Below are positions 1-7,446 of a stretch of 64,000 bases of DNA, in pieces; position 1 is the first letter of the stretch; each line of letters begins with the position of its first letter. Location of the stretch: positions 1 through 64,000 of the forward strand of contig NZ_PPCV01000006.1 in NCBI RefSeq assembly GCF_004126535.1, read 5' to 3'. Origin of the DNA: Propioniciclava flava (GTDB taxonomy: Bacteria > Actinomycetota > Actinomycetes > Propionibacteriales > Propionibacteriaceae). A model generated the notes under the pieces. It made no database searches. It saw only the letters and a list, made by a program, of their open reading frames with translations, and was not told the DNA's origin. The position numbers and the translations under genes are program-made.

Positions 1-126
1 ACAACCACCACCGCCGGCACTCCTCGCTCGGCTACCTAACCCCAGCCGAGTACGCTCGGCAGTGCACCCATCAAATGGAAACCGACGACTCACAGAACGT
101 CCGGACCGAATGAAGGGGGCGGCTCA
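1..126 (+). mobile_element. Right end of an IS3-family element (IS407-like group)
   Basis: The window opens inside an insertion sequence. The end of its transposase is followed by 13 bases finishing in GGGGGCGGCTCA at about 115-126. This resembles the right terminal repeat of IS407-group IS3 elements, which end in a G-run followed by a short GGTCA-like sequence. The left end lies outside the window, so the terminal repeats and target duplication cannot be compared. The element abuts a degraded ABC exporter operon. Confidence 0.6.
3..113 (+). CDS. IS3-family transposase OrfB, C-terminal end (partial)
   Basis: Reading from base 3 gives a 36-residue C-terminal tail beginning NHHRRHSSLGYLTPAEYA and ending in TGA. 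The HSSLGYLTPAEY block is the hallmark end of the rve integrase domain of IS3-family OrfB proteins, just after the catalytic glutamate region. The 5' part is outside the window, so intactness cannot be judged. It differs in sequence from the IS3-type OrfB at 53135-54037, so two distinct IS3-type elements are present. Confidence 0.8.
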   Translation, partial: NHHRRHSSLGYLTPAEYARQCTHQMETDDSQNVRTE

Positions 127-290
127 GGTTCACATGTTGGAATCTCTGCCCCAGATAAGCCCCAACTGACGGGTGAAATCGTCACATCTTGACTATAACA
201 CCTAGTCAGACGCCAGTTCGGCGCGCCCATCCCTCCGGTTCGAGTCCTGTGGCCCCGCCCAACACGATGCGCGCGTCATAGCGTCAACCG

Positions 291-888
291 CTAGGCGCGA
301 AGCGGAGAAATCCACGTGTCGAAGACGGGCCTTGTGCGGGTGAGGACGACATACACACCCGCAGCGGCCAGGCTGACCAACGCGTAAGCGGCGAAGGGGG
401 CAGTCGTCTGCGATACGGGTAGGGCCCACGGCTCGACTCCGTCGTATCTGATGCCGACGAGGCTGGCCACGATCCCCCACGCTGGTGGAAGGCAGGCGGC
501 GATTGTTGGGCCGACAAGGGGGCAGAGCACCATCGTCAGTGTTGCGGCGGCGATGATGTTGCGGAGGACGTTCTCGGTGGGGGCTGTGAGGCCCATGAGG
601 TGGGTGACGATGGTGGCGAGGAGGAGCGAACCGAGGACGAGCGCGGCGTCGAGGAGGTCGGTGGCGCGCGCTGGTTCGTTCCAGGGGTGATCGTCCGCTG
701 AGTTGGTAGGCGGTGACGCTGCCTGCGAGGAGCGCGACGAACAGGCCGAGCGCGTGGGGGTAGGTGCCGGGGGTGCGGAGGTTCGGGATGTCGATCATCG
801 TTTGGGCGAGGGACGCGGCCACCCAGGTGAGCAGGACCATGCCCACCAGCGATACCAGAACCCGTCTGCTGGAGGCCCACGCCTTCAT
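291..888 (-). pseudogene. ABC exporter permease, second subunit (frameshifted)
   Basis: This is probably an integral membrane permease of a drug/peptide-type exporter. The ATG at 886-888 overlaps the stop of the preceding gene (ATGA). The N-terminal part, starting MKAWASSRRVLVSLVGMVLL, has hydrophobic helices and runs to AYQLSG. The reading frame then shifts, and the protein resumes as WNEPARATDLLDAALVLGSL with further helices, ending at 291. The length of 598 nt fits one extra base; the four-base G-run at 684-687 (+ strand) is the likely site. It is the last gene of a three-gene operon with the permease at 885-2186 and the ATPase at 2183-2923. The shift could be true decay or a base-calling error, but the neighbouring permease is clearly broken, which favours decay. 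Confidence 0.7.
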
Positions 889-2186
889 CGCGGGCATTCC
901 GCGAACCAGGCGTTGACCATCGCTGCGGCGGCCTGGGGTGTGCTGGCTTGGAGGCGGTTCAGTTCGGCGACGGCAGAGTCCGGCAGTCCCAGTTCGGTGA
1001 CGAGCGCTTGGGGGTTGGCGACCCCGCCGCGCCTGATGAGCCATGCCTGGACGGTGAGGGCACGGTTGATGCCTCCGGGGAGGGGTTTCCCGTCAGGGCC
1101 ATCCCCATTCGTGACCCCGCAGGCCGCCCAGGTGGACACCGCCTCAGCCAGCGCCACGACCGCGTAGCGATCCCTGAGGTGGGTGTCGATCATCGCGGGT
1201 ACCGCGGACGAGGTGGATGTCGCCACTCCCTCGTCGATGGTCCGGGGAAGGTGAATGCCGTCTTGGGCCCACTGCTGCGCAGCCACAGCCAATGGTGGGC
1301 GTGTGAGGGTGCTGCTGCCCTCTGGCTACACGCACAACTGTGTCCCAGCACTGAGTTCGGCGCAGATGCGTGGGTCGGTACGCACGATGGTCGCAGACCG
1401 CCCCTACGGTGCCGCCGCGTCCAGTGCTCGACCAGCGGTGAGAACCACCAAGCAGGCGGCGAGCCCGACGCTGATGACCGCCAGTCGCCGCGGTGCCACG
1501 CGGTCCCACGCCCACACCGCCGCGAGGGCCGTGGCCAGAATGCTCGCCCACAACAACGCGGTCGCCGCCGCCATGCCGGGAGCCAGGGTCCGGTTCGCTT
1601 GGCAGCAACCGAACCAGGCACCCGTGAGGTGTCGCCATCGAGGGTCCGCCACACTGAGGGTTTGCGTGAGCAGGAGGAAAGGGCCCAGCAGAGCGATCGG
1701 CCAACCGATCAGCGGCCTCAATGACACACCGAGGAGGGCACCGATGGCACTCCATGCCACGGTAGCGATCAGCGTGGGGGCCAGGACGTACCACCACACG
1801 GTAGGGCTGCCTGCCCGCAGCCATGCCCCCAGGATGATCACGACGACCCCCACCAAAGCCGAAAGGCCGGTGCCAGGCAGCAACGTCGCCCACGCAGAAC
1901 GGGCACGGCTCGCCGCCAGGAACGGCGTGAGACGCCACGCGTTGACTGCGGACGAGACAGCGACCACGGGAGCGATCGCGATCAGGAAGGTGCTGACCTT
2001 GGCTGCTTCGCTGATTCCATAGATTTCACCCCACAAATCAGCGTTCACCACCCCCCACACGAGGAGGGGCGTCACAAAAGCCATTCCGCCCCGGGGACGC
2101 TGTCAGGCCACCCTCCACACCAGGAGGGGCGTCAACCACAACGCACCATTGTTTCGGAGCGTGGCCGGGATGCGGGTGAGGTTCAC
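885..2186 (-). pseudogene. ABC exporter permease, first subunit (three in-frame stops)
   Basis: One continuous frame runs from a GTG at 2184-2186, which overlaps the ATPase stop (GTGA), to the TGA at 885. It is broken by three stops and no frameshift: TGA at 2103-2105, TAG at 1404-1406 and TAG at 1326-1328. The middle section is a hydrophobic multi-helix permease of about 226 residues; a restart at ATG 2084 would give only this part. The section after the helices reads ICAELSAGTQLCV-stop-PEG and then a soluble domain. The second TAG sits where related permeases, as I recall them, carry Trp in a CVWPE motif, fitting TGG to TAG. The first stop lies in a 60-bp partial duplication. Family: ABC-2-like permease with an extracytoplasmic C-terminal domain. 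Confidence 0.75.
2048..2134. repeat. 27-bp imperfect direct repeat, 60 bp apart
   Basis: Bases 2048-2074 and 2108-2134 match at 25 of 27 positions; both contain caggaggggcgtca or gaggaggggcgtca. The 60-bp offset preserves the reading frame of the permease on the minus strand, and both copies encode LTPLLVW or VTPLLVW. The sequence between the copies brings in the TGA at 2103-2105. It therefore looks like a small duplication or insertion that disrupted the 5' end of the permease gene. Confidence 0.75.
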
Positions 2187-2923
2187 ATCAGCTCCGCGCA
2201 TGCTCGTTCGTAGCGGCGAGGCCCGGCAGCGACGAGCCCCGCCAACTCAGCCGGGGTGCCCGACCAAGGATCACGCCCAAGAACCACGCAATGGTCATAG
2301 TTTTCTGACAGGTCCTCGACGTCGTGGGTCGAAACAATCCACGACGGGATGGAGGAGGCCAACTCGCTGAGGAGTTCACGGAACTTCCACCGTTGCGCGG
2401 GATCCAGGCCCGCCGTCGGCTCATCCAAGATCGCAATATCGGGCGCGTGTACCAGCGCCGACGCCAACCCCATACGGCGGCGTTGCCCGCCAGAAAGCGC
2501 AGACGCGGGCCGTCGAGCGACGTCGTCGAGGTCCAGCCGCATCACCCACTCCGACGCCGCCGCCGCTGCCTGAGCCCGGCGCATGCCTTTCAGCCAACCG
2601 GCGAAAGCAATCTGCTCAACGACGGTGAGGCCCCTTACGGGGGTTACCGACTGAGGCAGGTGCCCCACGTGGCTGCGAGCCCAGCGACCCCGCGCGCTCT
2701 GTCCCCCAGTGAGACAGACGCGACCCCGGCGCGGGACGAGCGGCCCGGTCAGCAACCCCAACAAGGTTGTCTTGCCCGCACCGTTGGGGCCGAGCAAAAC
2801 GGTGCGACCACCAGGAATCTCCAGATCCAGCCCATCAAAAACACGAACGCCACGCCGGTAACCGAACAACACCCCCTCCAGGCGCGCACAAACGACGGGG
2901 TGGGGAGCATTATTGACGGCCAT
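2183..2923 (-). CDS. ABC transporter ATP-binding protein
   Basis: This is the ATPase subunit of an ABC exporter; it hydrolyses ATP at the inner face of the membrane. Visible motifs in order are Walker A GPNGAGKTT, a Q-loop (HLPQS), the signature LSGGQ, Walker B DIAILDEP and the switch histidine in STHD. At about 246 residues it is complete for a single nucleotide-binding domain. I chose the ATG at 2921-2923 (MAVNNAP); an upstream GTG at 2956 in the same frame would add 11 residues. It heads an operon with two permease genes that are both broken, so although intact it probably has no working partner. The stop overlaps the GTG of the next gene by four bases. Confidence 0.85.
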   Translation of the reverse strand: MAVNNAPHPVVCARLEGVLFGYRRGVRVFDGLDLEIPGGRTVLLGPNGAGKTTLLGLLTGPLVPRRGRVCLTGGQSARGRWARSHVGHLPQSVTPVRGLTVVEQIAFAGWLKGMRRAQAAAAASEWVMRLDLDDVARRPASALSGGQRRRMGLASALVHAPDIAILDEPTAGLDPAQRWKFRELLSELASSIPSWIVSTHDVEDLSENYDHCVVLGRDPWSGTPAELAGLVAAGPRRYERACAELM

Positions 2924-3066
2924 CAGGGTGGGTCGACTTTCGCCTATGAGTCGCACTACGGGGGCATTCCCCCAACCAGGTCAGGAACACCGCCCTGAGC
3001 ATACTGAAGAGAGAAACAATCGGGGAGAACAAAGGAACAGGCGTCACCCCACCGCTACTGCCTCGG

Positions 3067-4518
3067 TTAGCGCAGGGCTTCGCTCCACAACAGCCACGCC
3101 AAGCCGTCGTAGGTGGGCTGCAGGCCATCGACGTAGTCGGCGGCCAGTAGTGCCGCTGCCTTGTCGGACGCCGCGACGGCCTCCGGACGCAGCGCACTGC
3201 TTTCCGGGACGGCGCGCAACAGCGCGATGGCCAGCCCGGCATCGGTGACGCTCAACCCGATCGGCGCGCCCGGCAGATCGGCCCCCAGCCTGCGGATCAA
3301 TGCTTGCGTTCCGGTTGCGTAGGACGCCTCGGGGGCGTGCCCCACTAGTGCTGCCTCCCAGCGTTCAGCGGCCGTGGACGCCTTGCCCAGCACGGCGCTC
3401 AGATCCAGCGGTGCGAGCCCCAACTGCAGCCCACCCATCCACGCCCAGGACGCGATCAGCCCGTCCCCGGCACCGAATCGTCGGGAGGCCAGCGCGTCCA
3501 AGGCGGCCTCCCCCAAGGCCTCATCGTGGGTTTCCACGGCGACCGTCAAGGCGATCAGGGGCGCGAACTGGTCGCCGCGCGCCAGCCAGTCCTCCTGTTC
3601 CAGCCAGTCCAAGGCGGCGTTGGGGTCGGCGACCAGGCGGCGCGCCATCGCCGCCGCGACGACGGCACCCGAGGCGGTCGGGAGCCCGCCGGGGCGCCTC
3701 CCCAGCAGCGGGGACACCGCTTCGGCGGCGAGAAGGCCCGCCTCGGGCTCGAACGTGGGCCGCAGCCGGGTCACGCCGCGCGCACCATGCACCGCCACCT
3801 CCCGATGCCCCGCATTGCCCATCACCAGGCCCGCGATGTCGTCGCTGGTCACCGTGACGCCATGCCCCGGAACGAGGGCTTGATCCGGGGTGTCGAAGCG
3901 GATGATGTCGCCGGGGCGTGCGATCAGATCCGGAACCCAGGCGGGCATCGCCTCTCGCGCCTGGTCGATGCGGTCGATCGTCCCGAACTCCAGACGGGTC
4001 AGATGCCGGGAGAACGGGCGCAGCGACCCCGTCGGATTTCCCAAAAAGAACGCGGCCATGTTGAGTTCCAGTGCCTCAGTTCGACGCCCCGCCGGGACGA
4101 ACGCTGGCGCGGGGCTGCTCGCACGCAGGAACCCTTGCCGCAGCCGGATCAGCAACGCCGGCTGGTCACCTGTCTCGGGGGCCACCGCCACGAAACCGTC
4201 CGACTCGGCCGTCCACGACCAGCCCACCCAGCCCGGCAGGACGCGCACCACCATGCCCAGCGGCGGCATGGCCTGCACGTCAGCCGAATGGTTGTCGATC
4301 GCCAGTTCCACCATCCAGTCAGGGAGCGCGTCGCGGACGCTGAGCCGAACACCCAACTCCCCCACCGCGTAGGACACTTCGCCGTCGTCCTCGTGGAAGA
4401 CCATCCCCTCACCGGCCTGCGGGATCCCGAACGTGAGTTCGCACGCGTCCTCACCGCCCGCCATCAGCCGAACGGCCCGCCCGCCACCAGCCCAACGCCA
4501 GCCCCACGCCTCGCTCAC
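3067..4518 (-). CDS. Conserved hypothetical protein, coupled to nei-like gene
   Basis: I do not recognise a characterised family. The start chosen is a GTG at 4516-4518 (MSEAWGW) overlapping the stop of the Nei-like gene by four bases (GTGA), giving 483 residues. An earlier in-frame start would lie within the glycosylase gene. The protein is soluble, with no signal peptide or membrane helix. The first half is rich in beta-type segments (about residues 20-230) and the second half is Ala/Leu-rich and probably helical, with many WLEQEDWLAR-like amphipathic stretches. The tight coupling suggests co-expression with the glycosylase, but no function follows from that alone. Confidence 0.65.
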   Translation of the reverse strand: MSEAWGWRWAGGGRAVRLMAGGEDACELTFGIPQAGEGMVFHEDDGEVSYAVGELGVRLSVRDALPDWMVELAIDNHSADVQAMPPLGMVVRVLPGWVGWSWTAESDGFVAVAPETGDQPALLIRLRQGFLRASSPAPAFVPAGRRTEALELNMAAFFLGNPTGSLRPFSRHLTRLEFGTIDRIDQAREAMPAWVPDLIARPGDIIRFDTPDQALVPGHGVTVTSDDIAGLVMGNAGHREVAVHGARGVTRLRPTFEPEAGLLAAEAVSPLLGRRPGGLPTASGAVVAAAMARRLVADPNAALDWLEQEDWLARGDQFAPLIALTVAVETHDEALGEAALDALASRRFGAGDGLIASWAWMGGLQLGLAPLDLSAVLGKASTAAERWEAALVGHAPEASYATGTQALIRRLGADLPGAPIGLSVTDAGLAIALLRAVPESSALRPEAVAASDKAAALLAADYVDGLQPTYDGLAWLLWSEALR

Positions 4519-5365
4519 GACGCCCCCTGCGCGCCGACGACCTCCGGCAGGCCGCGCGTCCCCGGAGGTTGGCAGGTGGGACACCAATACAGGTGCCGAC
4601 CGACCAGTTCGGTGACCGCGATGGGCGTCCCGCAGACGTAACACGGCAAGCCAGCGCGGCGGTACACGTACACCTCGCCGCCGTGACGATCGACGCGCGG
4701 GTCACGGCCCATCGCCTCCGGGGTGTGCTCCTCCACGACCGTGTCAATGCGCCCCACCTGCACCGCTGCCTCCATGAGAAACACCAGATCAGCCCACACG
4801 GCGTCGAACACCACCTGGGGAAGATCCTGCGCAGGCAGCATCGGGTCGATGCCATGCCGAAAGAGCACTTCGGCACGGAAAATGTTGCCCACACCCGCAA
4901 ACACTGACTGGTCCATGAGCACGGCGGCGAACGGTTTGCGGCTGCGTCGGACCTTCGCCCATGCCCGCGACGGGTCCGCGTCGGGACGCAGCGGGTCGGG
5001 CCCGGCCGAGGCGATGACCTGCGCTCGCTCCTGGTTGGTGATCAGACGGCACCATTGCGGCCCACGCAGGTCGGCGGCGGTCACGCCGTCGCTGAGCCGT
5101 AACCGCAAGGTCTCCGGGTGTGGGGCCGGGAAGTCGTGGTTGAAGCGGAGCTTCCCGATCAGCCCCAGATGGATCCAGACCGTGGCGGGCGCGAAGTCCA
5201 CCAGCAGGTGTTTGCCCACCGCCTCCGCTCCGACCAGGGGCTCCCCGTCGAGTCATGGGACGCCTCCGCGAACCGGCCCTGCGGGCTGCTCACCTGGAGG
5301 TCCTCGTGCCCAAAAGCGTCGGTGAGGTTGCGGGCCAAGCGGTGGATCACATGGCCTTCGGGCAT
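4515..5365 (-). pseudogene. Fpg/Nei-family DNA glycosylase (frameshifted)
   Basis: This is a base-excision-repair glycosylase/AP-lyase of the Nei type, removing oxidised bases. It starts MPEGHVIHRLA, placing the catalytic Pro2 and Glu3 right after Met1. The catalytic-domain lysine lies in GKHLLVDF, and the C-terminus has a four-cysteine zinc finger (CYVC and CPTC). The N-terminal frame ends at ASHDSTG, while the expected continuation LDGEPLVGAEAVGKH is in the next frame. The total of 851 nt fits one missing base at about 5250-5256 (+ strand). The site is not a homopolymer. As it stands the protein would be truncated after about 40 residues; all other key residues are kept, so a recent mutation or an assembly error is possible. 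Confidence 0.8.
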
Positions 5366-5412
5366 GGGGCATCTCCTCACAGCAGTCGAAAAACCACTCT
5401 AGTCGCCACCGC

Positions 5413-5425
5413 TAAGATCGCCGCG
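5413..5425 (+). promoter_or_regulatory. Candidate -10 box for a leaderless transcript
   Basis: TAAGAT at 5413-5418 lies six bases upstream of the GTG at 5425. This spacing would start transcription at or next to the start codon, giving a leaderless mRNA, which is common in actinobacteria. There is no Shine-Dalgarno sequence before this GTG. No convincing -35 box is visible. Confidence 0.4.
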
Positions 5426-6123
5426 TGGCGGAACAGACCCCCCCCCGGCGCGCACTGGCTCCGACCGCGTCCGCCCCTGCGGCGCCCGGCAACGGCGCGC
5501 CACCATCCGCTCCTCGTCCCGCCCGCGCGGCGAGGCACCGGGTCGCACGCCGGGGCCGCTTCCTCACTGCGCCGCGCGCCGCGCTGACGCTGATCGCGCT
5601 TGCCGTCGCGCTCACCATCGCTTTGGGCGGGCTGAATCCCGTCGACGCGGACGACACCCCGCAGATCCCCACCGGCCAGGTGAACCAGCCGCTCTCGATA
5701 GGGCCCGCAACCGTGAGCCTGGCCCGCGTCCGCCACGCCGACGCGCTGCCGCCGATTGCCCCCGCCATCGCAGACACCACGTACTTCTTTGCCGTCATGA
5801 CGGTCAGCAACACCTCTGCCAAGCCCCTCGTCGTCACGCCGGTGGCGTCCGCGCTGGCTCTCGACGTGGCGGGCCCGGCCGCCGCACGGCCGTCCCTCTA
5901 TCGCCTCGACGATTCGCTGGCGGTGCGGGCCTTCCCGCCTGGCGTCCCGTTGACGGTGGTGGCGGTGTGGCCAGCACCGCGCGCCAGCCTCCCCCAGGAG
6001 GCCCGCCTCACTCTCAGCACACTCACCTGGTACGAGTACTTCTCCTCCGACGACGCCGAATGGCAGGTCAGCACCCCCGCCTACGCGATCACCGCCCCCA
6101 TCGAGGAGGTGCCACCCCGATGA
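5425..6123 (+). CDS. Membrane-anchored exported protein, unknown function (1 of 3)
   Basis: The protein has 232 residues. A Pro/Ala/Arg-rich cytoplasmic N-terminus of about 50 residues is followed by one membrane helix (about residues 53-73, AALTLIALAVALTIALGG) and an extracytoplasmic domain with a beta-sandwich look, including TTYFFAVMTVSN and the TWYEYF region near the end. It starts the series 5425, 6120, 6707, in which neighbours overlap by 1-4 bases and all have one N-terminal helix plus a single outer domain. This suggests one operon and a joint surface role. No enzymatic motif is seen and the family is not recognised. Confidence 0.65.
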   Translation: MAEQTPPRRALAPTASAPAAPGNGAPPSAPRPARAARHRVARRGRFLTAPRAALTLIALAVALTIALGGLNPVDADDTPQIPTGQVNQPLSIGPATVSLARVRHADALPPIAPAIADTTYFFAVMTVSNTSAKPLVVTPVASALALDVAGPAAARPSLYRLDDSLAVRAFPPGVPLTVVAVWPAPRASLPQEARLTLSTLTWYEYFSSDDAEWQVSTPAYAITAPIEEVPPR

Positions 6124-6707
6124 TCGCACTGACCCGCCAGGGCGTCGCGACCGCATTACTGGTCGTCGCGGCGCTCTTCGTCGGCTCGCTCGTGACCGCT
6201 CGACTCCCCCAACCGGACGCGCTCCTGGATCGTCCGTTCGAGCATCACGGAGCCCTCGGGGCACCCGTGATGCTACGCACCGGCACGGTGAGCGTGACCG
6301 GGCTCCGCTCCGGCACCCAGGCATCCGGCTACCTGGACGTGGCCGTCACCCGGGCGATCTGGCTGGTGACCGATCTGGAGTGGACGCCTGCACGCAATGC
6401 CGCCCCACTGAACAGCCTCGAGGCTCGGATCATCGCCCCCGATGGTCGACAGTTCGGTGGGGCCGCCGAAGTCACCCCCCTGTGCAGCCGGACCCAAACC
6501 GGTGTGACCTTCGTGTGCTCCATCGCCTTCGAGATGGATCCCGCCGCCGTGGCAGGGGCCAGCCTGCACGTCCCCGCCGCGGGCTCGATCGATGACGCCG
6601 ACGATGTGGCCGTCATCGATCTCGGTCTGGACGCCGAGCGAGCCGCCACCCTCACGAGCGCGACAGGCCGTGTCGCTCTCGCCGAAGCGCACGCGAAGGA
6701 GGGCTGA
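6120..6707 (+). CDS. Membrane-anchored exported protein, unknown function (2 of 3)
   Basis: The ATG at 6120 overlaps the previous stop (ATGA); the product has 195 residues. The N-terminal helix (about residues 9-26, VATALLVVAALFVGSLV) is followed by an outer domain with ARIIAPDGRQFGGA and two cysteines (in TPLCSR and TFVCS) about 11 residues apart that could form a disulfide. The sequence LRSGTQASGYLDVAVTRAIW resembles the beta-strand layout of the first protein. It is probably part of the same envelope complex; no function can be assigned. Confidence 0.65.
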   Translation: MIALTRQGVATALLVVAALFVGSLVTARLPQPDALLDRPFEHHGALGAPVMLRTGTVSVTGLRSGTQASGYLDVAVTRAIWLVTDLEWTPARNAAPLNSLEARIIAPDGRQFGGAAEVTPLCSRTQTGVTFVCSIAFEMDPAAVAGASLHVPAAGSIDDADDVAVIDLGLDAERAATLTSATGRVALAEAHAKEG

Positions 6708-7322
6708 TGCGCACCTCCGCGTGGTGGCGCAGCAACCGGCTGTGGGTACTGCTTGCCATACCGGCCCTGACCTTGGCGCTGGCGGCGTCCTCGTTTCGAC
6801 TGTCGGCACTGTATCTGCGCTGGGAATGGAGCCAGCCGACCCTGCTGCGAGGCCCCGGCACCTACACCCAAACCCTTCACCGCGGGCACGCGCACGCTCC
6901 AGCGCACCGTGCAGGTTGGTGTCGCGGGCGTCAACCGAACCGACCAGGTGGACGGTGAATTTCCGGCACCTGGCACCGTGTTGTGGCAGATCCGGTTGGA
7001 CTTCGCCGCAGCCCCCGACCAGATCCTGACTCCCTGCGACATCGAGTTGCAAGACGCTTCCGGTCGCCGCTACAGCGTCGAGGGAGCCAAGGTGGACGCG
7101 CGCGGACGACCCAACCCGCCCTGGGTGCATCGAGGATGCACACCCGCTGACGCCCCCGGGCCGACGCTCGACCTCGACGGTGGGATCCTGCCCTCCCCCA
7201 CACCCCGACCGCAGTCGTGGCAGGTCGTCACCTCGGTGGCGCTTCCTCCCGACGTTCAGCCCACGCTGGTCAGAGTGATGTGGGATCGTCCCGCCTACCT
7301 CACGCTGGCGATCCCGCAGTAG
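6707..7322 (+). pseudogene. Membrane-anchored exported protein (3 of 3), frameshifted
   Basis: The ATG at 6707 shares a base with the previous stop (TGATG). The first frame gives MRTSAWWRSNRLWVLLAIPA with an N-terminal membrane helix, then loses sense after TYTQTLHR. The next frame continues with GTRTLQRTVQVGVAGVNRT and an outer domain with two cysteines (in TPCDIE and HRGCTP), ending at 7322. The length of 616 nt fits one extra base between about 6860 and 6890, for example in the GGG at 6884-6886. The downstream frame is coherent and resembles its two neighbours, so the shift is recent or a sequencing error. Confidence 0.65.
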
Positions 7323-7356
7323 CCGCTGGGTTTTCGCACTCACGAGCGTCACGGGG

Positions 7357-7446
7357 AGCCGCCCCCTCACGAGCCGGATGCGCCATCAGCAAAACAACCA
7401 AATCCAGAACATGCTCAAGCCGCCCCCTCACGAGCCGGATGCGCCA
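7357..7446. repeat. 29-bp exact direct repeat, 61 bp apart
   Basis: The 29-bp sequence beginning agccgccccctcacgagcc occurs at 7357-7385 and again at 7418-7446. The second copy is the 3' coding end of the membrane protein at 7415-8680 (AHPAREGAA). The first copy lies beyond its stop codon, in the gap to the convergent upstream gene. The 32 bases between the copies are unrelated to either flank. It resembles the 60-bp-offset repeat at 2048-2134 in size and spacing. Confidence 0.85.

Noticed and set aside
229-264. Possible tRNA gene near the left end
   Set aside because: Only a T-loop-like and acceptor-like 3' half is seen, with two mismatched T-stem pairs and no D or anticodon arm. It is listed as a weak finding only, not as a tRNA.
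202-1044. A 280-residue minus-strand frame over the exporter permease
   Set aside because: Only its N-terminal part, from about 888 to the G-run at 684-687, is protein-like. Beyond this it is Arg/Pro/His-rich and non-coding, the result of the frameshift.
3300-4641. Plus-strand frames opposite the 483-residue hypothetical
   Set aside because: They are Arg/Pro/Ser-rich shadows without coherent composition; the minus-strand frame has balanced composition and a coupled start.
7357-7446. CRISPR array
   Set aside because: Only two repeat copies are present, and one is coding sequence. There are no further repeats or cas genes.
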